Shown here piece by piece: positions 26,931 through 41,600 of a stretch of 64,000 nt of DNA. The stretch lies in assembly GCA_003024785.1 (NCBI GenBank), contig PUQB01000463.1, positions 62,001-126,000 of the forward strand, written 5' to 3'. Positions within the stretch are counted from its first letter, which is position 1. Every line of letters begins with the position of its first letter. The stretch is from Selaginella tamariscina. Its lineage: Eukaryota; Streptophyta; Lycopodiopsida; Selaginellales; Selaginellaceae. The position numbers and the translations under genes were made by a program. Below the pieces are notes generated by a model, which had not been told where the DNA came from, did not search any database, and saw only the letters and a program-made list of their open reading frames with translations.

Positions 26931-27769
26931 CTTGTCTCTTTTAGCAATATTAAATGTATTTTATTTGCACTCTTGGTTTAATACATCACCTTGTGTGCAC
27001 ACACACGTCCCATCGTGCAGGTTGGGTTAGCTGACTTGCAAGCCTTACAGAAAAGTCAGTAACTCTCTCTCTATGTGTGTGTGTGTGTGGATATATTTTG
27101 ATGTATGCAGAAAGAAAGGACCTGTTCTCACCTTTCCAGCGTTGATTTCCACCTTTCTGCTTGGGGTCTTTGGGTATACAGCATTATATGAGACACAAAT
27201 ACAACACACAAGTTAATGTAAGTTGAAAATTTATTAGTGTGTCTGTGAGTGAACTATGTTACCTGAAGGGACTGAGATATACAACCCCTATTTTCGCTTC
27301 AGTCGTCATCCCAGTTTTTACCTTCATACTGACTCGCCCTTTTCAGGTTGTGTACGTGGCGCGCTCACGCGCGCGTGTGTGTGTGTGAGAGAGAGATTTG
27401 ATATAATATACAAATTTTTGCACACTTACAGACACACACACATGCATACACACATACATACAGGATGGAGAAAGTTGAGATAGATTGCAAAGCTGGTGGG
27501 TTCGATTCTTTTCATCTGCGGCTGGACGACACTATTAGCTTATAAAGGCCCGAACATCTTGCAACTCATTTCTTCCACATGGTTACACCACTCCTCCAGT
27601 GCAAAATCAGGTGCTAAGCAAGTCATTAACCAACAAGGAGTATATTCCTGATACGTATTACCGAGGTGAGCAGCCGTCGTTAATTAAGCTCTATTAAAAA
27701 TTGATTTATTTTAGATTATTAAATTATTTGTTTAATAAAATCTATGTTTTATGAAATGATTAATCTACT

Positions 27770-28548
27770 GCACTAGAAAAGATCCAACAAGTAATTTCAT
27801 TCTCCCGTGATCCTCATAACTGATGAGTTAAGAATAACGTCAGTCAAAGACAGTCTTTGTCAACGCATGCTTGGATACGGGGCGGCGTCCAAATGAGTAC
27901 AGTACGAGGAGAAGACGATATATATATTATATATTTGAAAAATAATAAATATGATAAAATATGATTACATAAATAAATTTGTATAATTACGAGTTTATAT
28001 ATGCTGTAATGAATTAAATATTTTATGATATCACTGCTAACTCCATTTCAAATCTCTAATTTTATACTCAAATACTTAAAAACAAATATTTATAAAGTCC
28101 TTAAAAAACAAACAAAGAAAGAAGAGGAGAAAACTAATAAACAGGAGCTCGACACGATAGCTCACACGAATTTAAATTTTGTAGCTTTGTGAAGTTTTCG
28201 GAATAATTCTGTTTCATTTAATTATTCTTTAATGAAAAAGTTAGTAGCATTATCATTATTAATTAATCAAAAATACTCATATTAAATTTAATATATTTTT
28301 TAAACTAGAATATTATGCTTCTGTACACACATATGTACATACTTAAATAAGCATACGGAGAATATACTCCTGACGATGGTGGTGGAGAATATGTTATTCA
28401 ATTATTGAACTTCTTTATTTAATTAAACTAAGCTTTATCAAATGATTAATCTGCTGCACTTGAAAATACACGTGATCCTCACAACCGATGAGCCGTTCTA
28501 TTCAACGTCGTTCAAGTTGATCACGCAGTAATGATTACAGTACTGAAC

Positions 28549-28626
<78 letters not shown>

Positions 28627-29149
28627 AGTATGGTTTATACGTATGTTGACCACACTAACAATGAGAATGTTCAAAATTGATATAGAACACATGAAAATCA
28701 ATAAACACATAGATATTATCATTACTCGTTATTAAATTTCATCTTCACTGAGCACTCATAGATATTGAATGTTAAATATACTGCTGTGTTTTATTATATA
28801 CTTAAACTAATACATTATGATTATGTACAATATGGAAGTTTTATGATATAACCTCTATTGCTATTTTAAAATATAAAAATTAATGTAAATATGTAAAATC
28901 ACAAATAATAGATATTTTAAATTGTTATTTTCAATTTATAAATTGCATGCTTTATAATTGTACTTATTTAATTCGCTGTTAATGTAATTTAATATTTCTC
29001 TTTATTATAAATCACAAATCTCATTAGTAATATATAATTATCCTATCCTTATGGTAACATATTTTGGAGAAGAAACATACATACACGTATATATATGTAA
29101 ATGTGTTTATGAGTGTGTACTGTTTAAGTCTCTCTCTCTTCTCTCGATC

Positions 29150-29185
<36 letters not shown>

Positions 29186-30735
29186 ACACACATTTGATGA
29201 TGGTGTTGAAGAATATACTGTCGAATTTAAGATTCTGTTTATAAGATTTGAGTTAATACATGTTCAAATTTCAATCATAAATTTCATTGTAAAATCACAA
29301 TACATTGATTAAAATAAAATTAAGATTTACATTTACATTTAAATGTTTTTAAACTATAATTAATATGAAAATATATATATATTAAATTGTACTAATCTAG
29401 AATGAAGAATCACGAATTATTCTTTCATCGTATAAAGGTGTTGCAGTGAAATTCCTCAATTCACGCATAACCATGCAGAGCAAAGAGAATAATGTAGTAC
29501 CTGAAAAGAATATCTATGAGCAAACCAAGATCTGTTTAATTTACTTATGTGTTTTTTATTTATTTATTTTTTTTATTTTTAATATATTTTTATTTTATTT
29601 TTAATATTTTTTCGTTTTTATTTTTTACTGTTTTAATCTAGTCTTATATGCACATATATTCACACTTCTTGTGTGCTCACGAGGAAGAAGTCAAAATAAG
29701 ACCTTGGAGTTTGCTTTGATGAAAATCTTTGTTTGTCAACTGTTCAATGATTCCATATTTAGTTAAAATATATTAAATTAAATAATATATTTCGTAAATA
29801 GATGAACACTTGAAGATGACAACAGAGAATCTTATCTATAAAATGCGTATATAAGATATACTATGCATAATAGTAAGTGATAGGAGTTTAATTATCTCGT
29901 GATTACGCTAATTATGTCTACATTATACAAATTAATTTAGTTTTAATTTGATGTTACATATTATACTGTCACTCTCTTTTACTTTTACATTATATATAAT
30001 TAGTGCAAGCGAGATGCTTCACACACACATACCACGGCTTCACACACACACGCACACGTTCTGCACCTACTTCTTTAATCATGTGTTACAACACTACCGT
30101 ATATAAAACAAGCGCTTGCATACATTGTAAGTTGGAACCAGCAGAGAATTTAATTAAGTGCAGATGAGAAAATGCATTTGTTCTTAAACAAAAATTCAAT
30201 TATCTATGAAAATATGCTAGAAAAACAGTGGTTCAAGTTTAATTAAAACCCTTCTGGTACTTAAAGCTATAGATTTTATTTATTAATTCATTTGTTTAAT
30301 AAAATCTATGTCTTATGAAACTCTGCTTTATAAAATTGTTGAATGGTCAGATTTTGTATAGAATCAGGAATTTAAGTTTAAAATTTAAAAGGAGGAGAAG
30401 AATTAGCAAACAACAAGGCGGTCCGCTGGAAAAGTTAATTAATAATAATATTATTATTATTCATTATTAAAAAATGAAAAGCACTCATATTAAATTTAAT
30501 TAAATTTCTAATTTATCCATAATAGGTTTATGTACATATATACATCATAAGCACTTTAGTTAAATGGTCAATACCTTTATGTTTTACAATAACATATAAA
30601 GAGGTTAGTTAATTATTTATGAAAATAACACCCTTCTGATAACTACAAATAAGCTATAGTTATTATAAGGATTTATTTATTTTAGATTATTAAATCATTT
30701 GTTTAATAAAATCTATGTTTTATAAATGATTACTA
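27770..30735. repeat. Array monomer 2a
   Basis: Near-identical in layout to 1a: block A 27780, block B 28465-28550, TC/GA palindrome 29129-29184, block C 29395-29535. No insertion. Confidence 0.88.
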
Positions 30736-31771
30736 GAAAAGAACCAACAAGTAATTTCATTCTCCCGTGATCCTCATAACCGATGAGCTAAGGAAAGCGT
30801 CGTCAAAGACAGTCTATGTCAACGCATGCTTGGATATGGGGCGGCGCCTAAATGAGTACAGTACGAGGAGAAAACGTATGCATTATATATATGTGTGTGT
30901 GTATGTATGTATATATGGAAAAATAACCCTTCGAATATGATAATTTTTAAACCAATCGAATATTTTAAACACTACATCTCAATATAAAATAAATATGATT
31001 AAATTTGTATAATTACGAGAATTATGACCTACTTATTTTATGCTGTAATGAAATAAATAATTCATGGTAATCATTGCTAATTCCATTTAATACTTAAAAA
31101 CAAATTAAATCAATAGAAATACTTACCTGAACTCCAAGCAATATATTAAACAAAACAAACACACACAAAACAGAGAAATATATGTGCAGATTACATAATA
31201 AAAAAACAAAAGCACACTATTAATTTATTACTTATTTAGAATCAAGAAATTTATAAAGTCTTTTAACAAAAGAAAAGAAAATCAGAAAGAGGAAGAGAAA
31301 ATCAATAAACTGGTTGTCTAGAGCTGACGCGAATCAAAATTGGCAACTTTGTGAAGTTTTAAAAATAATTTTGTTTCATTTAATTATTCTTTAATGAAAA
31401 ACTTGGTAACATTATCATTATTAATAAATTAAAAGTACTCATATTAAATTGAATAATGTATAATGTTTTAATGTATTCTTAAACTAGGATATTACACATA
31501 TGTACATATATACTTAAAGCTTTCTACACACATCATAAGCATATGGAGAATATACTCCTGACGATATGCTAGAACTAGTTTAATTATTGAACTGCTTTAT
31601 TTAATTAAACTAAGCTTTATCAAATGGTTAATTTGCTGCACTTAAAAACAGACCCAACATACACGTGATCCTCACAACCGATGAGCCGTTCTATTCAACG
31701 TCGTTCAAAGTTGATCACATAGTCAAACACAGTCCGTATCAGTGCCTAATCATTACAGTACTGAACAATAA

Positions 31772-31813
<42 letters not shown>

Positions 31814-33700
31814 GTTATATATAATGTTGATCACACTAAAGATGAGAATGTTCAAAATTTGTATAGAACACATGAAAATCAATAAACACATAAATAGGTT
31901 TAATAGCATTATCATTACTCATTATTAAATTCATCTTCACTGAGCAATCATAGATATTAAATATTAAATATACTGATGTGTTTTAGTATATACTTAAACT
32001 AATACATTATGTAAATACATGCTTAAGGATGGAACATTTTTTAGTTTTATGATATAACCTCTATTGCTATTTTAGAATATAAAGTTTAATTTAAATATTC
32101 TCCTTTCGAAAATCACAAGTAATAAAGATTATAAATTCTTATTTTCAATTTATAAATTGTTCCTGTAATTTAATTTATCTCTTTGTAAAACCCATATCTC
32201 CTTATTATAAATCACAAATCTCATTAGTAATATATAAGTATTTTAAATAATTGGAAAATTTATACTTACAACTTTCCTATCCCCATGTGAACTCTTATGG
32301 TATACTGTATACAAAAAAATAATATATTGGAGAAGAAAAATACACAGACGTATATATATATATATGTAAAATGTGTTTGTGAGTGTGTACTGTTTAAGTC
32401 TCTCTCTCTCTCTACATTTGATGATGGTGCTGAAGAATATACTCCTGTTGGTGCTGACTAAATTGTGGAATTTAAAATTCTGTTTGTAAGATTTAGAGTG
32501 GATAATACATGTTCAAATCTCAATCATAAAATTCATCATAAAATCACAATACATTGATTAAAATAAAATTAAGATTAAGATTTAAATTTATATGTTTTTA
32601 ACTATAAATAATATGGAAATATATATTAAATTGTACTAAATCTAGAATTAAGAATCACGAATTATTCTTGGTGGTGCAGTGAAATTCCTCAATTCACGCG
32701 TAACCATGCAGCAGAGCAAAGAGAATAATGTAGTACCTGAAAAGGATATCTATGAGCAAACCAAGATTTGTTTACTTATGTGTTTTTATTTATTTATTAT
32801 ATTTCTAAATTTTTGTTTCTAGTTAATTTTACTGTTTTAATCTAGTCTTATATGCATAAATAAGTTTTAAAACTTAAAGCTATAGTTAGTATGTTTATTT
32901 TAGATTATTAATTCATTTGTTTAAGGTTATTTATTAAATTTCCAGTTTATATATCATATTTTTTTTGAAACTCTGCTGCTTTTGTTAAAATTGTTGTAGA
33001 ATAAGAATGTTCAGAAATTTGTACAAGATCAAGAATTTTAAGTTTTTTCTTAAAAGAGGAGGAAAGAATTAACAAACAATAAGGCGGTCCGCTGGAAAAG
33101 TTAGTAACAATATTATTAATAAATCAAAAGCACTCATATTAAATTTAATAATGTATAAATTTCTAATATATTTATAATAGGTTTATGTACACGTATATAC
33201 CTCATAATCGAACCGGAATTTTGACATTACAAGCTGAACATAGTTAGATGGTCAATGCCTTTATATTTTACGAGAGACTCACTTTATTAAATCCTTAAAA
33301 GAACTAGTGAGAATAAATAAATCCTTGTAAATAAGCACCTGCTTGCAGATGAGGTTCTTGTGGTAATCTGTATAACATCAAGATGAAACATACCGTATTA
33401 TTACATGTAAATAATTATTTTAAAGTTTTAGAGTTTAAGATCTATACGAAATACCAGTTTACATAAATATTTAAGTAAAAATCCTTTAGAGAATTTTCGT
33501 TAAGTGTAGATGAGAAAATGCATTTAGTTACTCAAGCTTCTTAAACAAAAAGTTAAGTTGATTATTTATGAAAATATGTTAAAGCAAAAACCCTTCTGAT
33601 AACTATAAATAGGTATTATCTAAAAGAGTTATAGTTATTATAAAAAATTATTATTTTAGATTATTAAATCATTTGTTTAATAAAATCTATGTTATGAAAT

Positions 33701-33856
33701 TGTGAGAGCTCGGAATATAAAATGTGTATATCCATTAGTTCAGAAACCTAACTTATATACAAGCGAGTGGTCCGATTGAATCCAATCCGACGGCTATCAA
33801 AATCCACTACGCTAATAATAGTATGTGCACATGCAGCCGTACACGTGGATCTTACA
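33701..33856 (-). repeat. 3' LTR of the gypsy element (left copy)
   Basis: Matches the right LTR over its full length. Ends TGT and ACA in plus-strand reading. Confidence 0.9.
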
Positions 33857-34269
33857 TCATCCCCTCCTCTCGGAAAGGGTGTAAGTTGGTTAGGGTTCTC
33901 TTGTAGACGGGCCCGGATCTGGAGGAACATCAGGAGGAGGCACTGGTGGATCTGTAGGCGGCACAACTTGTTCCCGTTGCACAAAATGCTTCAACCGTTG
34001 TACATGTACAATCTCCGGAGGATCGGGTTGAATGTCGTGCCGAACCTCATAAACCTGTGGCCCTACTTGCCGTAGCACTCGATACGGTCCTTTCCACTGA
34101 GGAAGGAGACTCTTAGCTAAACCACGTACCGTAAGCTTGGGAAAACGAACCAACACCAGTTCATCAACCTTGTACTCCGCAGGAGGACGATGATGCGAGT
34201 TGTAGCGTTGTTGTTGTCCTACTTGTACGCGGCCCAAGTGTTCTGCTGACTCCGCACGAACCAATGGAA

Positions 34270-35130
34270 GAATGCTCTCAGATACCGATCCCATGACCTA
34301 GCATCAGCAGCTCGCGGTAACCGAGAAGGCAAACCCAACTCCGTTGGCAACACCGGGTCATGACCATACAAAGCTTATATGGGGAAGTACCAATGGAACT
34401 TTGAACTCCAGTGACATAAGCATATCGGAGAGACGGCAGATAACCATCCCAATCTGAATGTTGAAAGTTCACATACTTCGCGATCATCCCCTTGAAGGTT
34501 CTGACCCGTTCCACTAAACCATCTGTCTGAGGATGATAAGCACTTGTGAAAGTGTGGCGTATCCCTAGTCGAGATGTCAAAACATGAAATGCCTCAGCCA
34601 TAAATGCAGGACCATTATCCGAGAGAATTCGCTCCGGACAAGAATGCTGAAACACGACCCGATTCAGGAGAAACTGACCAACAGCAGAAGCAGTCGCACT
34701 AGCAAGAGCACCAACTTCTACCCAACGAGTTAGGTAATCAGAAGCAATAATAACGTACTCGTTACCAGCAGTTGACCGCGGAAAAGGTCCCATCAAATCA
34801 AATGCCACCAATTCAAACGGACGAGAAACTGCAATTGACTCCAACCGTCCTTCCGAAGCACATGGGGGAGTATTGCGAGCTTGGCACCACACACAGTACG
34901 CACATACCGAATCACATCTCCTCGCAACTCCGGCCAATAGAAAGATCTGCGCAGCTTCTCCATCACCCGACGATGTCCCATGTGCCCGCCAAGAATAGGA
35001 GAGTCATGGTAAGCATGGAGGAAGCGTGGAATGAAGATTGAAGGCACCACCAACCGCAAAGGATCATCTGGATCAGTCCCCACAAAATAAAGAAGGTCAT
35101 CCTGAAGGCGATACTGCGAATGTAAATGCC
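34270..35130 (-). pseudogene. Gypsy integrase region (fossil)
   Basis: Holds the HHCC zinc segment (HMGHRRVMEKLRRSFYWPEL) and the integrase core with VAFDLMGPFP, ILSDNGPAF and YHPQTDGLVERV. A C-terminal tail runs on to about 33890. Confidence 0.9.
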
Positions 35131-35399
35131 TGAAAGGCAAGTCATCAGCAAGTGATGCAGGATTCTCAAACCCATCACGAAGCCTTCGAATCCACGGCTC
35201 AACCTTTTGAGCTTCCCGAACCTCATCCAAAGACGGCAAATCTAACTCTGCATTCTGCGGACACTGAATCAAGCACAGCAACTGCTGATGGTACGGAATC
35301 TTCATCCAAAAAGTCCACTGAAGCTGGAACAACTGGTTCCTCTGGGGCAACAGAAGAGAGAGAAGGTGGAAGAGGAGCCCGAGAAAGAGCATCAGCATC

Positions 35400-36680
35400 A
35401 GCCATGGAACTTCCTGGGCGATGAACAACTTCAAAGTCGTAAATTTGAAGTTTCAAGGCCCACCGAGCAGTACGCCCAATCAAATTCTTCCGCTTCAACA
35501 ACGAAGTGACTGCTGCATGATCACCTTCCAACAACGTCCGCGAACCATGCAAGTAGGCATGGAGCTTCTCAAAACCCCAAACTGCTGCTAGACACTCCTT
35601 TTCTGTCGTGGAGTAATTCACCTTTGTTTGGCTGCAATGTACGGCTGATGTACGCAATGGGATGTCTTGGCCAGGAACACTACTCTCCTGCATCAATACC
35701 CCGAGGCCGATGTCAGAAGCATCTACACGCAAGATGAAAGGACGGTGTAATCCGGGTACGCCAAAACTGGAGGAGTCGTCAACAACTCTTTGAGATCTGC
35801 AAATGCCTGCTTGCAATCCTTAACCAAACAAAAGAAGTCATTGACGATTTCAACAACGCGCGCAACGGTGCAGTACGATCTGAAAGATGATCCACAAAAC
35901 GACCCAGATATTGTACCTTGCCAAGAAAGCATTGCACATCATTCACACACTTTGGCGTAGGGAATTTAAAACTGCAACTAGTTGTATCGACTTGCAAACC
36001 TTCACGTGAAATGCGATAACCCAGATAAGTGGTGTCCTTTGATCCAAACACACACTTAGATGGCTTCAACTTCAAACCAACTTCCCGCAAGTCGATCCAA
36101 AACCTTACGTACATCACCGACATCCTCCCACGTTCCATCCGAATGGATCAAAACATCATCGATGAAATCGGCAGTCACCTCCGGCATGTCGCAAAGAACC
36201 TCATCCATCATACGTTGGAAAGTTGCTGGAGCATTGCTCAAACCGAAAGGCATCAAGAACTCGTACAGGCCAAATGGTGTTCGAAAAGCAGTCTTGGGAA
36301 TGTCCATGTCAGCCATCGGAACTTGCCAATACCAGATGCGAGATCTAACTTGGTGAACCAACGGCTCGCCCCAGTCGATCCAAAAGGTCTGCAGTATGAG
36401 GAAGTGGGTACACATCTGAGACGGTTACCTCATTTAATGGGCGATATCAATGCAGAATCGAACGCTCCCATCAGGCTTCGTCACAAGGTGAGGTTCGCAC
36501 GCCCAAGGACTTCGAGACTTCGGATAACACCCTTCTCCAACATCTCTTTGACATTCGCTCGTAAGATCTTGAGCTCCTTTGGTGATCGACGCCGAACAGG
36601 TACCTTGATTGGCCTATCTCCAGTTGGAATAGGGTGGCGTGTCGCAATTTGGCCCCAGATGACAAGTCGAAGTTGAAAAG
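35400..36680 (-). pseudogene. Gypsy reverse transcriptase and RNase H region (fossil)
   Basis: Reverse transcriptase signatures include PFGLSNAPATFQRMM and the YxDD-position segment DFIDDVLIHS. RNase H has FILRVDASDIGLGVLMQES and a tail ending VVHRPGSSMADADALSRA. Confidence 0.9.
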
Positions 36681-36899
36681 ATCAGCATACTCCTTCTTGA
36701 GTTGATTAACAACTACAGCACGACGATCATCTGATGGATCCAGAGAAGAAAAGGAAGAGCATGAAGGAAAAATGGTTGGAAACAGGGTGAGACAAAAGTG
36801 ATGAAGCAGAGGTGGAAGCAGATGGACGAAGTGGAATAGAAGTAAGAGGAATGGAAGAAAGACGAGGGAGAGTCAAACAAGGGGAGACTTTTCAAAGTC

Positions 36900-38302
36900 A
36901 CACTTGGCATGATTGCGAGTTAACCAATCCATACCAAGAATAAGGTGAAAAGCTTGACTCGGCACCACCCGAAAGATTGAAGCTCGAGCTCAATCATCCA
37001 CACGAACAACAATGTCCACTTCATCCGCGAACAAGCATGAGTATGTCCGTTGCCGTACAGAATGAAGACTGGTTCTACCGCACGACGCAAATGAAGCTGC
37101 AACGTGTAGCAACAGATTGAGAAAAGAGGACAAACTTGAACCTGTATCCACCAACACTGAAAGGAAAACAGGACAGCGTGTGATTAACGAGCTTGAAAAG
37201 TGAAAAGGATGATTTGGTGCCGAGTGAACCCCTTGATGATACTCCCGAAAGAAAGATGGAGGGTCACTAATTTATTCGCACGAGGACCCTCCTCTACTCG
37301 TGCGATTCGTCGTTTCCCGGAAGATTCACCGCATCACAACCTTCCACTGCAGCAGCACCAACCGGACGTTGTTGACGCCATGGCCTCCATCCTGGAAATG
37401 GGGACGCCAATCGGGAAACCATTGACAGCACCGATACGTGTGTCCAACCTCATCACACACCAACAACGAACTGCACGTCCATGTCCTCATCCACGGGCCC
37501 CACCTTGTGTTGGTACACGAGCAGCAACAGCCTCAACCTCCATCGGAGCAGGTCCATCCCCAATATGAAATAGAACGAGAGCACGTGAAGGCGCAAGTGG
37601 GAAAGGTGATGACTCATATCGTTGTGCCACTCAAAGCATCGTCAAGAGTCAGTGGAGCTAGTGCATGCACAAGCCCCACAAGATCTTAACAAAGTGCTGG
37701 CCACAACATACCTAACTTGATGCGTTCCGACATGTTAGGTGGAGCTAGTGCATGCAAAGCCCCACAAATCTTGACGAAGTGCTGGCCACAACATACCTAA
37801 CTTGATGCGTTCCGACATATTAGGTTCTGCACGTAGCAAAAGGCTTCAAAAACGAACACCAAACTGCATCACTGACTTAGATGGTTCCTGACAAATACGA
37901 TGCAACTGTTGAAAAGCATCATCATAGTCGTTTGCATGCCCAAATGCACATTTGAAGATCTCTGAAAGAATTCCAATCTCCACGAGTCACAACGTCCAAA
38001 CCATTGTACCACTGCAACGCCGTCCCTTGAAGACAAGTAGGAAACTCGCGCAAACACTGAGCATCATTCCATGAATGATTGTGGCAACCACAAAAGTGGT
38101 CAAACCAATGGTACACATCATTTTCAGGATTTCCATGAAAGAAATCTGGCCAGACACAGGGGTTTGCAACATGAGTAGGAGTACTCTGGACCGTGAATGC
38201 TGCCATCAACTGAGAATGATTGTTCAATTGCATACGCATGGCATTCAACAACTGCATGAGTAATTGCTCCACATACAAGGGATTTACTTGTTGTGGATCC
38301 AT
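36900..38302 (-). pseudogene. Gypsy gag and protease region (fossil)
   Basis: Gag starts MDPQQVNPLYVEQLL and has the retrotransposon-gag core FFHGNPENDVYHWFDHF. A protease active-site motif VDTGSS is near 37140. A tandem duplication of about 88 bases lies at 37650-37826. Confidence 0.8.
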
Positions 38303-38447
38303 GGACGAAGAAAAGACAGAATCTACAAGAAAGGAATAGATTTAAACAATGGAAAAGCTAAACTTAAGAAAATAAAGAAAATTAATAAAAAGACACAAAT
38401 CCAAGCACTCCGTAGAGATAATTAGAAGTGCCCCTCACTTCCACCAA

Positions 38448-38607
38448 TGTAAAATTCAGAATATAAAAATGTGTATATCCATTAGTTCAGAAACTCTAAC
38501 TTATATACAAGAGCGAGTGGTCCAGATTAAATTCAATCTGACGGTTATTAAAATTCACTATGCTAATAATAGTATGTACACATGTAGCCATACACGTGGA
38601 TCTTACA
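38448..38607 (-). repeat. 5' LTR of the gypsy element (right copy)
   Basis: Full-length partner of the left LTR. It is more AT-rich at nearly every differing site. Confidence 0.9.
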
Positions 38608-38614
38608 AAATGAT

Positions 38615-41600
38615 TAATCTGCACTAGAAAAGATCCAACAAAATAATTTCATTCTCCCGTCTAAAAAAACAAAACGCCGGTCAAAGACAGTCTATGTCAA
38701 CGCATGCTTGGATATGGGGCGGCGCCTAAATGAGTACAATAAGGAGAATTATTAAATATATGCATTATATATATGGAAAAATAACCCAAATTATGACCTA
38801 CTTATTTATATGTTGTAATGAAATAAATATTTCATGTAATCATTGTTAATTCCATTTCACATCTCAAATACTTAAAAACAAACTAAATCAATATAAATAC
38901 TTATCTGAACTCCAAACGTATATAGTTAAACAAAACAAACACACACAAAACAGATAAATATATGTGCACATTACATGATAAAAAAAAAAAACAAAAACAC
39001 ACATTAATTTATTACTTATTTAGAATCGAGAAATTTATAAAGAGTTTAAAAAAACAAAAAGAAAATTAGAAAGAAAAAGAGAAAATTAATAAACAGGTGT
39101 ACACGGGATAAAAAGTGGCAACTTTGTGAAGTTTTAAAAATAATTTTGTTTTCATTTAATTATTCTTTAAATGAAAAATTTAACAATATCATTATTAATA
39201 AATCAAAAATACTCATATTAATTAAATAATAAAGTATAATTCTTAATGTATAACTAGGATATTTACATACATATGCTTTCTACGCGCATCATAAGCATAC
39301 GGAGAATATACTCCTGACTATGGTGGTGTTGAATATGTTATTGGTTCTAGAACTAGTTTAATTATTGAACTGCTTTATTTAATTAAACTAAGCTTTACCA
39401 AATGATTAATCTGCTGCACTTTCTATTCAACGTCGTTCAAGTTGATCACGCAGTAACTGAACAATTATATATATATATATATATATATATGGTTTATACA
39501 TATCATTTTCAAATGTTAATCACACTAACAATGAGAATGTTCAAAATTTGTATAGAACACATGAAAATCAATAAACACATAAATAGGTTTAATAGCATTA
39601 TCATTACTCATTATTAAATTTCATCTTCACTGAGCACCCGTAGATATACTTAAACTATACATTATGTACATACATGTTTAAGGATGAAACATTTTTTAGT
39701 TTTATGATATAACCTCTATTACTATTTTAAAATATAGAGCCTAATTGAAATATTCCCCTTTTGTAAAATCACAAATGATAAATATTATAAATACTCTTAT
39801 GGTATACATACAGTACATATATTGGAGAAGAAAAATACACAGACGTATATATATGTTAAATGTGTTTGTGAGTGTGTACTGTTTAAGTGTGTGTGTGTCT
39901 CTCTCTCTTTATATGCACACACGCACGCACACACACGCACACATATTTAAAGATCGTGGTTTTTATGACGACGAATTTTCCTTGAATATACTATGAATAA
40001 GTTCATAAAATAAGTATTTCGTGGAAAGTGATACTACATCTCACAACACAACGAATCCTTAAGCATACAAATTTTAATTATCAATAAGCCTCGTGATTAC
40101 GTTAATTATGTCTACATTATACATAGTTTAGTTCTTAAATATGTTGGTTTCCCATACTTTATTACTACTGTTAATTAAAAGAAAAATTAATTATGATAAA
40201 TTAATTTAATTGCATTTAGTTTTGATTTATTTGTGGATGTTACATATTATATCTCTTAAATTTTTACATTATAATTATTTCATTATTAATAAATCAAAAG
40301 CACTTATTTTTAATTAATAAGGTATAAATTTCTAATTTATTCATAATAGGTTTATGTACACATATATACATCATAAGCCAGCCGGAACTTTGACATTACA
40401 AGCTGAACGGTCATACCTTTAATATAAAGTAGTGAGAATAAATAAATCCTTATAAAACAAGCACCTCACTATTTAAAGTTTTAAATTATACCAGTTTACA
40501 TAAATGCTTAAGTAGAGATATTATACATTTATATATACACACACATACACATATATATTGGTGTGTGTGTATATTATTTATGTATGTATATGTGTCTGTA
40601 CCTTCTGAGCATCAAGTAGGTTACCGCATTTGGCATACAAGTTGACAGGTGCGCTGGCCAGCTTCGAGTGAATATCCATTCCGTACTCGAGAGAGGCCAG
40701 CTTACCGGCCTCCTTCTCGGCCAGGGCAGTACACGCCTCCAGTGCAGCAACGACTTCCGTACAGTCAGCTGGCAGTTATGTGACAGCATCCGGGAGTATA
40801 TTTGTAAGGCCTCTTGTGGTTGTGCGTTTTCCACGTATCCCAGAATAAGCGTATTCCATGCCACCACGTCTCTTTGCTCCATACGATCGAATACCTACGT
40901 AATACATAGATATGTAAATATACATGTCGTATGTCTTAGGTGTGTGTGTGCGTGTATATCCACAGCTATACGACACATCCTTTACATCAGAACATGTACA
41001 CATAAGATATATATATGTGGTGTGTTTCCAATATCAACATGTGACAGGCGACAATATAAATATTATAAATATGTTAAAATTTGTACAGTTATATAATTAA
41101 ATCTCTCTCTCTCTCTCTCTCTCTTTCACCACACACACACACATGCATATCAATTATATCTTTTCACAGTGATTCGTATGCTTATTCTGTGTAGACAGTT
41201 ATTTATTTGTATATACTGTATATCGAGCTTTTTTGTAAGTATATAGCGTGTATTACATGTGCACAACATCGTTGTAATATATATATATTAAAAGCATATA
41301 AACATATGTATATCTACGGCGTGAACACATACATATACCACACTAGTTCAGATACGCATTAGATCATTTATTTATGCCCATACATTGGCAAAACAGACAC
41401 GGATATACTTACATGCATACTTAATAAATCGAGACACACACGCACACCAGTATTATGATCTCTATTCAGGCATACATACATATGTGATCGACGTACACAG
41501 ACACACACGAACGAGAACCCACGAAAACCCTAAACCAGTCGCATTTTGCATACATGTTGACAAGTGCACTTGCTAAATAAAGATCTGTGTGCTGACCAAT

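Larger units (their letters stand above)
20010..27770. repeat. Array monomer 1c, carrying PPR exons and two insertions
   Basis: Type-c block A near 20030, block B near 25065-25110, PPR exons at 25907-26930. It is split by a PIF/Harbinger element (20641-24483) and a MITE (24711-25015); without them it is about 3.6 kb. Confidence 0.88.
33701..38607 (-). mobile_element. Ty3/gypsy LTR retrotransposon, broken
   Basis: A 4.9 kb element on the minus strand with short LTRs of 156 and 160 bases (33701-33856 and 38448-38607), each beginning TG and ending CA. A 4-base target duplication AAAT sits at 33697-33700 and 38608-38611. The parts lie in the order gag, protease, reverse transcriptase, RNase H, integrase, the Ty3/gypsy order. 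A purine-rich tract precedes the 3' LTR at about 33858-33880. The LTRs are about 90% identical, so the insertion is old rather than recent. Coding regions have roughly ten breaks and the element cannot be active as it stands. No chromodomain or envelope was recognised. Confidence 0.92.
30735..38615. repeat. Array monomer 2b, split by an LTR element
   Basis: Block A 30740, block B 31655-31770, block C 32640-32770. Interrupted by the Ty3/gypsy element at 33701-38607, close to its right end. Confidence 0.88.

Noticed and set aside
27490-27520. tRNA-like T-loop GGTTCGATTC (also near 42230 and 60040)
   Set aside because: No acceptor stem, anticodon arm or A-box-like sequence at the right distance. 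It is just a repeated array word.
36029-36676. Plus-strand frame of 215 codons
   Set aside because: Antisense of the gypsy reverse transcriptase region.
38425-38447. tRNA primer-binding site next to the gypsy 5' LTR
   Set aside because: The sequence TTGGTGGAAGTGAGGGG does not match the usual initiator-Met complement, and I could not assign another tRNA.
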